This document shows positions 1 to 6,591 of a stretch of DNA of 9,104 nt, piece after piece. The notes under the pieces are model-generated. The model did not search any database. It was given only the letters and a program-made list of their open reading frames with translations, and was not told where the DNA came from. The position numbers were made by a program, and so were the translations under genes. The first letter of the stretch is position 1, and every line of letters starts with the position of its first letter. This stretch comes from Palsa-1392 sp036493915 (lineage in GTDB: Bacteria > Verrucomicrobiota > Verrucomicrobiia > Chthoniobacterales > UBA10450): the NCBI GenBank assembly GCA_036493915.1, contig DASXPA010000187.1, forward strand, positions 1 to 9,104, read 5' to 3'.

Positions 1-165
1 ACCATTGCCTGCCTCACCCTGCGCAACCCCGAGAAAGTAGCGGAGGCGATGCTGGCCGCCTCCGGCTTGCGCGATGCCCGCACCGTCATCACGACCGCCG
101 ATAATCAAGGCGCACGTATCATTCGCAATCCCCAATCCGCAGTCAAACATGCGCCGCTGGCTTGA
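1..165 (+). CDS. thrB: Homoserine kinase, C-terminal fragment (5' end outside window)
   Basis: This is an open frame entering from the left edge and ending at TGA 163-165, giving 54 residues. The fragment starts TIACLTLRNPEKVAEAM and later has TTADNQGARI. This resembles the end of ThrB, a GHMP-family kinase, where the glycine/serine-rich GSGPT-type motif is followed by a short helix and a final D-T-A-G-A-R-type strand. In E. coli ThrB the protein ends in a very similar GARVLEN. ThrB phosphorylates L-homoserine for threonine synthesis in the cytoplasm. The ATP-binding motif lies outside the window, so the call rests only on the C-terminal pattern. The last 17 bases overlap the start of lpxK, suggesting translational coupling. 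Another GHMP kinase is the main alternative. Confidence 0.6.
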   Translation, partial: TIACLTLRNPEKVAEAMLAASGLRDARTVITTADNQGARIIRNPQSAVKHAPLA

Positions 166-1339
166 AAGTCTCGAGCAGTTCGCGATCGACGTCATCCTCG
201 GACGACGCCATGGCTTTCGCGCCGCGCTCCTCCGCGGTTTTCTCTACGTCTTGTCGTTAGTCTATGCCAGGATCGTGCAACTGCGCCTCTTCCTTTATCG
301 CAAACGCGTTTTTCGCGAGCGCGCCCTCGGCTGTCTCGTCATCAGCATCGGTAACCTCACGGTCGGCGGCACCGGCAAGACGCCGATCGTGGAAAAGTTC
401 GCGCGCGCATTGCAGTCGGGCGGTCGTCGGGTTGCCATCCTCAGCCGCGGCTACAAAAGCGTCGCGCAACCGACGAAGCGCAGCCTGCTCGATCGCCTCC
501 GCGGCAAGGCGCCGGACCCGCCGCGCGTTGTTTCCAACGGTCAATCGCTCCTCCTCGATTCCCGCACCGCCGGCGACGAGCCTTACATGCTTGCGCAAAA
601 TCTGAAGGACGTGATCGTGCTCGTCGATAAAGACCGGGTGAAAAGCGGTCTCTACGCCATCGGTAAAATGAAAGCAGACACGCTTTTGCTCGACGACGGC
701 CTGCAATATCTGCACCTGAAACACCGTCTCGACATCGTCCTCGTCGATCGACAGGCGCCCTTCGGAAATGAGTTCCTCCTCCCGCGTGGCACCTTGCGCG
801 AGTCGCCGCGTAATCTGCGCCGCGCCAGTTATATCTTCATCACCAAGAGCACGGGCGAGCCTAACGATGAATTGATCGCGCGCATCCGGCGCCATAACCG
901 TACCGCTGAGATCATCGAGTGCGCGCATCAACCGCTCTATCTGCAAGAGGTTTACAGCGGCGAGCAGCTCCCGCTGGATCGCCTGACGAATACCTATATC
1001 GGATCCTTTTGCGGAATCGCGGCGCCCGAGAGTTTCGAAGACGGCCTTCGCAAACTCGGAGCAAAGATCGAGCTGACGAAACGCTTCGCCGATCACCATC
1101 GCTACAGCGAAGCAGAGCTGCAGAGCTTCATCAACCGCTGCCTCCGCCGCGACGTCGACATGATCGTGACCACGGAAAAGGATGCCGTCCGCTTCCCGCA
1201 CCTAACGAATCCGGAGGTACCGATCTATTTCCTCCGGGTGGAAATTCTCATCCTCAGCGGCCACGAGACCTGGGAACATTGCGTCGCGCGCATTTGCCAG
1301 CCGCAGCCGATGCTTTCACCGGAGCGCTTCTTCTCATAG
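149..1339 (+). CDS. lpxK: Tetraacyldisaccharide 4'-kinase (lipid A biosynthesis)
   Basis: LpxK phosphorylates the 4' position of the lipid A disaccharide 1-phosphate to make lipid IVA, at the inner face of the cytoplasmic membrane. I use ATG 149 (396 residues) because MRRWLESLEQFAIDVI is the usual family opening. An in-frame ATG at 74 would add 25 residues that lie inside the upstream gene. Visible features are a hydrophobic N-terminal membrane-associating segment (about 22-50), the Walker A loop GGTGKT at 73-78, GDEP at 142-145, the conserved LLLDDGLQ at 179-186, FITKS at 230-234, and TTEKD at 341-345 near the C-terminus. It is longer than E. coli LpxK (328 residues), mainly through an insertion around 103-125 and a C-terminal tail. 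It overlaps the upstream gene by 17 bases. One copy of the recurrent GCCTAACGA word is at 859-867. Confidence 0.93.
   Translation: MRRWLESLEQFAIDVILGRRHGFRAALLRGFLYVLSLVYARIVQLRLFLYRKRVFRERALGCLVISIGNLTVGGTGKTPIVEKFARALQSGGRRVAILSRGYKSVAQPTKRSLLDRLRGKAPDPPRVVSNGQSLLLDSRTAGDEPYMLAQNLKDVIVLVDKDRVKSGLYAIGKMKADTLLLDDGLQYLHLKHRLDIVLVDRQAPFGNEFLLPRGTLRESPRNLRRASYIFITKSTGEPNDELIARIRRHNRTAEIIECAHQPLYLQEVYSGEQLPLDRLTNTYIGSFCGIAAPESFEDGLRKLGAKIELTKRFADHHRYSEAELQSFINRCLRRDVDMIVTTEKDAVRFPHLTNPEVPIYFLRVEILILSGHETWEHCVARICQPQPMLSPERFFS
859..867 (+). repeat. GCCTAACGA word, copy 1
   Basis: Exact 9-mer inside lpxK, read there as Pro-Asn-Asp (CCT AAC GAT). Confidence 0.85.
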
Positions 1340-1381
1340 GTCGCAGACGATCTATGAGTCCTTATATATGACCTACTTCTC

Positions 1382-2299
1382 ATGAGCAAAAAAGCTGAAC
1401 TCACCGTCGAAGGGCGCAAGCTTGCCGTCTCGAATCTCGACAAGCTCCTCTATCCGAAAACCGGCTTCACCAAGGGCGAACTGATTAACTATTACATCCA
1501 GATCGCGCCCGTCCTCCTCCCGCATCTGAAGGACCGGCCGCTCACGATGAAGCGTTATCCGAACGGCGTGGAGGGCGAGTTTTTCTACGAAAAGAATTGC
1601 CCGAGCCACCGACCGAAGTGGGTGAAAACCGCCACCGTTTGGAGCGAAGGCAATAAGCGCGACATGCAGTATTGCCTCGCCCAGGATCTGCCCACCCTCG
1701 TCTGGGCTGCGAACCTTGCCGACATCGAACTGCACACTTCGCTCTCGCGCAAAAGCAACATCGCCCGCCCGACCATGATGGTCTTCGATCTCGATCCCGG
1801 CGCGCCCGCCGACATCGTGCAGTGTTGCGAAGTTGGTCTCCAATTGCGCGACATTCTCGCGGCCTTGAAATTGCGAAGCTGGGCGAAAACTTCCGGCTCG
1901 AAAGGTCTGCAAATCTACGTGCCCTTGAACACTGCGGTCACCTACGATGAGACAAAAGCGCTCTCGCACGCGTTGGCCGAACATCTGGAGCGCGAGCAGC
2001 CGAAATTAGTCGTCTCGAAAATGGCGAAAGCGCTGCGGAAAGGAAAAGTTTTCGTCGATTGGAGTCAGAACGACGAGCACAAGACGACGATCTGCGTTTA
2101 TTCGCTTCGGGCGAAAGAGCAGCCGACGGCTTCCACGCCGCTGACGTGGAAGGAGGTCGAGAAGGCGGCGAAAAAGAAAGACGCGAAGAGCCTAACCTTC
2201 CATTGCAAAGAGACGGTCGTCCGAGTCGAGAAATTGGGAGACCTCTTCGAGGAAGTTGAAACGCTGAAACAAAAGCTACCGAAGAAGTGGAAGCTTTGA
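1382..2299 (+). CDS. Stand-alone LigD-type polymerase domain protein (AEP primase-polymerase)
   Basis: The 305-residue protein consists of the polymerase domain (PolDom) found in multidomain bacterial LigD, an archaeo-eukaryotic primase-superfamily enzyme. In non-homologous end joining this enzyme adds (ribo)nucleotides at broken DNA ends. The opening NLDKLLYPKTGFTKG (18-32) is typical. The metal-binding pair is D136/D138 in VFDLDPG, SGSKG at 171-175 precedes the IYVPL strand, and the third acidic residue is probably D226 in VFVDW. YSLRA near 240 and the TPLTW segment near 252 also fit. No ligase or nuclease domain is fused, and neither Ku nor a ligase is in the window. The gene follows lpxK after 42 bases, which include an AT-rich TTATATAT at 1362-1369 that might be a -10 element. 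No Shine-Dalgarno sequence is visible before ATG 1382. The fold is clear. An end-joining role is inferred from the family. Confidence 0.9.
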   Translation: MSKKAELTVEGRKLAVSNLDKLLYPKTGFTKGELINYYIQIAPVLLPHLKDRPLTMKRYPNGVEGEFFYEKNCPSHRPKWVKTATVWSEGNKRDMQYCLAQDLPTLVWAANLADIELHTSLSRKSNIARPTMMVFDLDPGAPADIVQCCEVGLQLRDILAALKLRSWAKTSGSKGLQIYVPLNTAVTYDETKALSHALAEHLEREQPKLVVSKMAKALRKGKVFVDWSQNDEHKTTICVYSLRAKEQPTASTPLTWKEVEKAAKKKDAKSLTFHCKETVVRVEKLGDLFEEVETLKQKLPKKWKL

Positions 2300-2317
2300 G
2301 GTCTCACAGAAAGCGTT

Positions 2318-2421
2318 GTCATCCTGAGCGGAGCGAAGGACCTCACAACAGCGATCCACGCTCCCTGTGAGGAGAAAGCGCGACTTACACCCGCGAGGTC
2401 CTTCGCTCCCCTCAGGATGAC
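2318..2421. repeat. REP-like inverted repeat, 27-bp arms
   Basis: The left arm at 2318-2344 (begins GTCATCCTGAGCGGAGCGAA) and the right arm at 2395-2421 are reverse complements with one mismatch, separated by 50 bases. The word GTCATCCTGAGCG.AGCGAAGGA belongs to a widespread class of extragenic palindromes in many bacterial genomes. The element starts 18 bases after the ligD-like stop codon, so a fold in the mRNA could protect or end that transcript. The intervening bases hold a smaller inverted pair, CCTCACA 2341-2347 with TGTGAGG 2366-2372, which would compete with the long stem. No REP-associated transposase (RAYT) is in the window. Confidence 0.85.
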
Positions 2422-2455
2422 ACGCGTTTGCTAGCGTGCGAGCAAACGTGTGTCA
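2418..2455. repeat. Perfect-type hairpin: 15-bp stem, 8-base loop
   Basis: TGACACGCGTTTGCT at 2418-2432 pairs with AGCAAACGTGTGTCA at 2441-2455 around the loop AGCGTGCG. All pairs are Watson-Crick except one G-T wobble (2424/2449). The left base of the stem shares TGAC with the end of the preceding REP-like arm, so the two structures are interlocked and mutually exclusive. It ends 54 bases before the FAD monooxygenase start. No T-run follows, so it is not a standard intrinsic terminator. Possible roles are an operator, an attenuating structure, or part of a compound REP element. Confidence 0.75.
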
Positions 2456-2509
2456 GTTCGGGCAAAACGCTAGAGGCAAACGGCTGCGCGCGATGTGATA
2501 TCTTAGCGC

Positions 2510-4108
2510 ATGCCATCCGACACTCCTCTGCTACTCGTCATTGGCGCCGGACCCGTTGGCCTAACGATGGCGAACGAACTCGCGCGCCACGGCGTTCGCT
2601 GCCGAATTGTCGACCAAGCGCGCGAACGCTCCCAAACTTCAAAAGCGCTCGGCATTTTCCCGCGCACTCTCGAAGTCTTCAGTGCGATGGGCATCGCCGA
2701 TCGCTTCCTCGCCGGGGGCCAGCGTCTGCACGGTTTATCGATGCACCACGGCAACCAGCGCCTCGCCGCAATCGATCTCAACTCGGTCGCGAGCCCCTAC
2801 CCGTTTGCCCTCAGCTTCCCGCAATCGGAAACCGAGCGTCTCCTCGTCGAACACCTCTCCACCTTCGGAATCGAAATCGAACGGGAAATTTGCCTAATGA
2901 CATTGGAGCAGACGAGCGACAACGTGCACGCGACGTTGCGTCACCCCGACGGCCGCCTCGAGGTCGTGGAAACGCCCTGGCTCCTCGGCTGCGACGGCGC
3001 GCACAGCACAACCCGGCACGTGCTCGGGATGGAGTTCGCCGGTGCGCCCTACGATGAAAGTTTCATCCTCGCCGACGTGCGCGTGGAGTCAGCGCTTGCG
3101 ACGGATCGGATCCATCTTTTCCTCGGTGACGACGGCATCCTCGGCATTTTCCCTTTTCGCGGCGACCGTTGTCGCATCATCGCCAACATTCCGCCGCAAT
3201 CGCGCGAACAAACACTCCCTGAAGTCACACTCGAGGAAGTGCAAACCCTCACGAATCGGCGCGGGCCTAAAGACACCCGGTTGAGCGACCCGGTATGGAT
3301 GTCGCGCTTTCACATTTCGCACCGCAAGGTGCGCGACTATCGCAAGCTGCGCGTTTTTCTCGCCGGCGACGCCGCCCACATTCACAGCCCGGCTGGCGGC
3401 CAGGGGATGAACACCGGGATTCAAGATGCGTTCAATCTCGCCTGGAAGCTGGCGCTCGTCGTTCGCGGTCGCGCCCCGGCGCAACTCCTCGGCAGCTACC
3501 AACTCGAGCGCGAACCGGTCGCGCGCGGCGTCGTTAATCTGACCGACCGCCTCACACGCATGGCGACGGTGCGCAATTCCTTCGCACAAAGTGTGCGCGA
3601 CTTTCTTCTCCCTGTGGTCAGCGGCATCGGATTGGTGGGAGACAAAATCGCGGAGCATCTTTGCGAGCTCGACGTCAATTACCATTCGAGCCCGATCGTG
3701 GAGAACTACGGTGGCGGTCGGCTCCGCGCCGGCGAGCGCGCACCCGACGGGGAGTTACGCGACGAGAACGGAAAAGCACGGCGGCTTTTCGAACTCTTCC
3801 GTGAGCCGCGTCACGTTCTGCTCCTGTTTCTCGGTGCGACCGGTGAGGCCGCTGCGAAGGCGGCAAACGTCGGCAGCGCCCTCGCGGGTTTGCCCGAAGG
3901 GGTCCTCGACATCTATCGCATCTCGCGCGGAGAAAGCGGAGACGAGGCCGAGCTCCGCGACATTAGCGGACTTACCCACGCCGCTTGCGATCTCACGCGT
4001 GGCGGTATGCTTCTCGTTAGGCCAGATGGTTACGTCGGATACCGGAGCGATGATTTCGATCTCCTCCGACTACGAAATTATCTTCGGCGCCTTTTCACCG
4101 CCGCCTAA
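2510..4108 (+). CDS. FAD-dependent aromatic-ring hydroxylase-type monooxygenase (group A, PheA/TfdB-like)
   Basis: The 532-residue protein is a complete class A flavoprotein monooxygenase, which uses NAD(P)H and O2 to hydroxylate an aromatic or polyketide-like substrate in the cytoplasm. The Rossmann GAGPVG is at 12-17 with the acidic end of beta2 at D35. The DG motif GCDG is at 160-163. The GD motif GDAAHIHSPAGGQGMNTGIQD lies at 286-306, with D287 contacting FAD ribityl. After about residue 400 comes the C-terminal thioredoxin-like domain of the phenol hydroxylase group, with the typical closing pattern RPDGYVGYR at 504-512. Length matches the family (about 500-600). The substrate cannot be read from sequence. 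The ATG at 2510 is the natural start right before the Rossmann strand, with no clear Shine-Dalgarno. TGTGATATCTT just upstream could be an extended -10 with a very short leader (weak). The stop codon TAA lies inside a GCCTAACGA word. Confidence 0.9.
   Translation: MPSDTPLLLVIGAGPVGLTMANELARHGVRCRIVDQARERSQTSKALGIFPRTLEVFSAMGIADRFLAGGQRLHGLSMHHGNQRLAAIDLNSVASPYPFALSFPQSETERLLVEHLSTFGIEIEREICLMTLEQTSDNVHATLRHPDGRLEVVETPWLLGCDGAHSTTRHVLGMEFAGAPYDESFILADVRVESALATDRIHLFLGDDGILGIFPFRGDRCRIIANIPPQSREQTLPEVTLEEVQTLTNRRGPKDTRLSDPVWMSRFHISHRKVRDYRKLRVFLAGDAAHIHSPAGGQGMNTGIQDAFNLAWKLALVVRGRAPAQLLGSYQLEREPVARGVVNLTDRLTRMATVRNSFAQSVRDFLLPVVSGIGLVGDKIAEHLCELDVNYHSSPIVENYGGGRLRAGERAPDGELRDENGKARRLFELFREPRHVLLLFLGATGEAAAKAANVGSALAGLPEGVLDIYRISRGESGDEAELRDISGLTHAACDLTRGGMLLVRPDGYVGYRSDDFDLLRLRNYLRRLFTAA
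2559..2567 (+). repeat. GCCTAACGA word, copy 2
   Basis: Exact 9-mer near the start of the FAD hydroxylase gene, read as Gly-Leu-Thr (GGC CTA ACG). It uses the CTA leucine codon, which looks uncommon in this GC-rich window. Confidence 0.85.
4014..4022 (-). repeat. GCCTAACGA word, copy 3 (as TCGTTAGGC on +)
   Basis: Exact 9-mer near the end of the FAD hydroxylase gene, read as Val-Arg-Pro (GTT AGG CCA). It is inverted relative to copy 4, 80 bases away. Confidence 0.85.
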
Positions 4109-4111
4109 CGA
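4103..4111 (+). repeat. GCCTAACGA word, copy 4
   Basis: Exact 9-mer that contains the FAD hydroxylase stop codon (GCC TAA), so it straddles the gene end. With copy 3 it forms an inverted pair at the 3' end of the gene. Confidence 0.85.
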
Positions 4112-4170
4112 AAGCCATTACTTCCGCGCCGGCAAGGAATGGAATACATACCTCGCCGAGATGCAAACTG

Positions 4171-4437
4171 CTAGCCGCGGCCGATGTAGTGGCCGTGGAC
4201 CCAATGGCGACGATGGCCACGGTAGACCCAATGGCCACCGACCCAGCGATAATGCATCCCACGAGAATAGTAGCCGCCGCCGTGGACGTAGTAGGGGCGA
4301 TCCTCCACGGCGATGGCAACGCCACCGGAGGGACCGTAGTAGCCCGGTCCAGGAGGCGGGACGGGTCCGGCAATATAACCCGTGCAAGCGCCACAGCTGA
4401 GAGTCACGCCCAGTAAGAGAATAAGAGATTTCTTCAT
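4171..4437 (-). CDS. Small secreted Trp/His/Tyr/Gly-rich protein (YXWGXW-repeat-like)
   Basis: The 88-residue protein starts MKKSLILLLGVTLSCGAC, a short export signal with a lysine pair, a hydrophobic core and cysteines at 15 and 18 that could be a non-canonical lipobox. A proline/glycine linker (25-38) follows. The C-terminal half is dominated by Y, H, W, G and R, with W65, W70 and W79 spaced in W-x-x-G-x-W/Y style units (RWVGGHW, HWVHGHY). This pattern matches small periplasmic or surface proteins annotated as YXWGXW repeat proteins, whose function is unknown. A longer in-frame ATG exists at 4479, but ATG 4437 has AGGGA eight bases upstream and gives a proper signal peptide. It is convergent with the upstream monooxygenase (62-base gap) and divergent from the broken one. 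Confidence 0.75.
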   Translation of the reverse strand: MKKSLILLLGVTLSCGACTGYIAGPVPPPGPGYYGPSGGVAIAVEDRPYYVHGGGYYSRGMHYRWVGGHWVYRGHRRHWVHGHYIGRG

Positions 4438-4445
4438 AGTAACTT

Positions 4446-4450
4446 TCCCT
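4446..4450 (-). promoter_or_regulatory. Shine-Dalgarno sequence for the small secreted protein
   Basis: On the minus strand AGGGA lies 8 bases before ATG 4437. It decides the start in favour of 4437 over the upstream in-frame ATG at 4479. It is one of few convincing ribosome-binding sites in the window. Confidence 0.6.
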
Positions 4451-4529
4451 GAGACGCACCTGCGCCTCGCTAAATTCAATCGTCTCGGACTCGCTTTGAG
4501 GATGGGTAAGGCAAAGTGCCGGCAAAGAA

Positions 4530-5703
4530 ATGAAGTGCCTAGCGATCCTCATCTCGGGTGTCGGCATCGCCGGACCGATCCTCGCCTGGTGGCTGCTCGA
4601 GCGCGCCTTCGCCCCCGTCCTCGTCGAGCGTGCGCCGCAGTTTCGCACCGGCGGTTACATGATCGATTTCTGGGGGGTCGGCTGGGAAGTCGCCGAGCGG
4701 ATGGGACTGATCCCACGACTGCGCGCAGTCGGTTACAAAATGGAGCGCATTGTCTTTGTCGACGCCCAGGATCGGGTCCGGAGCGAGCTGGGCAACATCT
4801 TTGCCCGTGCCGTCGGCGATCACTTAATCAGTCTGCCGCGCGGCGGTCTCGCGCGGGCGATCTACGATCTCCTTAAGGGAAAAGTGGAGATGATTTACGA
4901 CGACAGCATCACCTCTTTGGACGAGCAGGCGGACGGCGTGGAAGTGACTTTCGAACACGCGGCGCCGCGAAAGTTCGATCTCGTCGCCGGCTGCGACGGA
5001 TTGCATTCAGTGGTGCGCGAGAAGGTCTTCGGCCCGGAGGCGCAGTTTGAAAATCTCTCGGCTACCAAACGGCCTCCTTCATCACCGACGACTATTCGCG
5101 GCGCGACGAGCAGACTTACTTCAGCTTTGGCGCACCCGCGCTGCAGATCAGTCGTTATGCGCTGCGCGGCGAACAGACGGCTTTCTTCTTCGTCTTCGCG
5201 TCTGATCAGTCGCGCCGGGAAAAACATCTGCGACCGCTTTTGCGTGAAACTTTCACCCAGGATGACTGGGTGGAAATTCCCGAAATCCTCAGAGCGCTCG
5301 ATCGTTGCGACGACCTCTATTTTGATTCCGTGGGTCAGATCCGGATTTCGTCATGGTCGCGCGGGCGCAGCGTGCTGCTTGGCGGCGCGGCCTATTGTGC
5401 ATCGCTGCTCGCGGGCGAAGGCACGGCTTTCGCGATGGCCCGTGCTTACATCCTTGCTGTCGAACCCGCGAATGCAGCGGCGATTTCCTCCACGCCTTTG
5501 CAGCTTACGAGAAAAAGTTTCGGCCGTTCATCGAGCGCAAACAGCGTTCCGCCGCGCAATTCGCGCACAGCTTCGCGCCACGCACCCGCTTCGGATTACT
5601 TGTGCGCGATCAGGTGCTGAATCTCGCGTCTCGCTTCCGGCCGGTGGCAAATTTCCTCATGCGCCAATTCGTTTGGGATGACGTCGCGCTTCCGCGCTAT
5701 TGA
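4530..5703 (+). pseudogene. FAD-dependent monooxygenase, broken by two single-base frameshifts
   Basis: Reading across three frames reconstructs a protein of about 391 residues, the normal length for single-domain FAD monooxygenases of the 'GG.MIDFWG' type. Frame one (4530-5060) has the Rossmann motif SGVGIAGP, then GGYMIDFWG, SLPRGGLARAIYD and the DG motif GCDGLHS. Near 5060-5061 the frame moves by -1 and continues as TDDYSRRDEQTYFSFGAP to AYILAV. Near 5465-5467 it moves by -1 again and continues as FLHAFAAYEKKFRPFIE to VALPRY and TGA 5701-5703. Restoring one G in the GG at 5060-5061 gives LSGYQTA. Restoring one C in the CCC at 5465-5467 gives VEPRECSGDF. Both lesions therefore look like single-base losses in G/C runs, either real decay or sequencing error. 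The GD motif reads GGAAYC (5381-5398), with Gly for the FAD-binding Asp. Its tail overlaps the convergent methyltransferase by 7 bases. Confidence 0.85.
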
Positions 5704-6530
5704 AGCTTTTCCGCCACGATTTTGAGGACGAGCGGCGTAATCATAAGCGCGTGAGGATTGGCTTCGGCGGCGGCGAGTTCGCTCCGCACCTGCTCCGCAA
5801 AGTCGTCGTCGATGCGCCCCAGCTCCTGCAGCCGGGCCAAGCCAATGCCGACAAAAGTCGAAGGCCATTGCCACATGTAATCGGTCGGCCGCACGCAATA
5901 GATCCGCGGCTCCGCGGAGCGAATCGCGAATCCATTTTGCGTCAGGTAACCTGGCAGATCGAGCCCGATATCGGCCTTGCCGCCGGTCGCCTCCCAGCTC
6001 GCTTTCACCTCGCGCGCGAAACGCTCCTGATTCGGAAGCCGCGGCATGAAACGCCAACTCAGGTAGTGTGCGTATTCATGAAAGATGGCGACGCTCCCCG
6101 ACCGCAAAACGTAGGCCAGGTTTTTCACCAGCAGATGCGGATCGGACACGAACGACGCCACCCAGCGGCACCAGGAAAAATCGTAATTACCCTCCGGCAA
6201 TGCATCGGTCATGAGATCGGCCTCCTGAATCCGGACCTTCGTCAGGCCACGCGACCGGCAGCTCTCCTCCATCGCGCGCAGGAAGTTGCTCGAACGTTCC
6301 AGCGCAGTCACCGTGCCCCCCGGCCCGACGATTTCCGCCAAATCCACCGTTGCGTAACCTGGACCTGCGCCGACGTCGAGAACGCGGCTGCCGATCGTGA
6401 CGCCCGCTTTTTGCCAGCAATCCAGCACCACCGGACGCCAGACACGATGTTGCAGGCCGAGCCGAGCGACCTCTTCCTCATGGGTGCCCAAGACGTAGTC
6501 GCGCTCGCTTGTCATGCCGGACCATTCCAT
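5697..6530 (-). CDS. Class I SAM-dependent methyltransferase
   Basis: The 277-residue protein has the SAM-binding motif I VLDVGAGPGYA at 50-60, followed by an acidic residue ending strand 2 (E78 in TALERS), an acidic residue after strand 3 in QEADLM (102-107), and the strand-4 region YDFSWCRWVASFVSDP (116-131). This is the layout of UbiE/Methyltransf_11/25-type enzymes acting on small molecules. YVLGTHEEEVARLGLQHRVW near the N-terminus is a recurrent opening of a subgroup with unknown substrate. The start could be ATG 6530 or ATG 6515 (MTSERDY), and neither has a clear Shine-Dalgarno sequence. The gene is tail-to-tail with the broken monooxygenase and divergent from mutL across 61 bases. A shared role in tailoring a hydroxylated small molecule is possible but only suggested by proximity. 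Confidence 0.88.
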   Translation of the reverse strand: MEWSGMTSERDYVLGTHEEEVARLGLQHRVWRPVVLDCWQKAGVTIGSRVLDVGAGPGYATVDLAEIVGPGGTVTALERSSNFLRAMEESCRSRGLTKVRIQEADLMTDALPEGNYDFSWCRWVASFVSDPHLLVKNLAYVLRSGSVAIFHEYAHYLSWRFMPRLPNQERFAREVKASWEATGGKADIGLDLPGYLTQNGFAIRSAEPRIYCVRPTDYMWQWPSTFVGIGLARLQELGRIDDDFAEQVRSELAAAEANPHALMITPLVLKIVAEKLQ

Positions 6531-6558
6531 CGCCCGCGCGATTTCCCCAGTCGATTCT

Positions 6559-6590
6559 TCCTCCCTTCGCGCCTAAAATCCTCCCTTCGC
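6559..6590. repeat. Direct repeat TCCTCCCTTCGC, two copies, 20-base period
   Basis: TCCTCCCTTCGC occurs at 6559-6570 and again at 6579-6590, directly before the mutL ATG in the divergent methyltransferase/mutL gap. The spacing is about two helical turns, so a bound dimer is conceivable. It may equally be a simple local duplication. Confidence 0.6.
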
Positions 6591-6591
6591 C

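Noticed and set aside
257..1201. Long minus-strand open frame (314 codons) opposite lpxK
   Set aside because: It is fully antisense to a well-supported lpxK, its translation is low-complexity Ala/Arg/Glu-rich, and it shows no family motif. GC-rich codon bias commonly opens such shadow frames.
1330..1383. Direct repeat CTTCTCAT and 6-bp inverted repeat in the lpxK/LigD-polymerase gap
   Set aside because: The elements are too short to distinguish from chance, and no operator pattern or promoter could be defended.
1373..1984. Minus-strand open frame of 203 codons opposite the LigD-type polymerase
   Set aside because: It is antisense to a gene with clear catalytic motifs and has no recognisable features of its own. 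The same holds for the frames at 3089-3685 and 7228-7896.
2418..2455. Intrinsic terminator for the LigD-type polymerase gene
   Set aside because: The stem is strong but no T-run follows on either side, so standard Rho-independent termination is not supported.
2428..3057. Plus-strand 209-codon frame across the start of the FAD hydroxylase
   Set aside because: It is a shadow in the +1 frame. The hydroxylase frame carries the Rossmann motif from its first residues.
4014..4111. Integron attC site
   Set aside because: GTTAGGC and GCCTAAC match attC core boxes, but the copies lie inside housekeeping genes in mixed orientation, without the paired inner boxes of an attC hairpin, gene cassettes or an integrase.
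4118..4648. Minus-strand 176-codon frame over the small secreted protein and the start of the broken monooxygenase
   Set aside because: It overlaps two better candidates, has no motif, and the competing frame has a signal peptide and a Shine-Dalgarno site.
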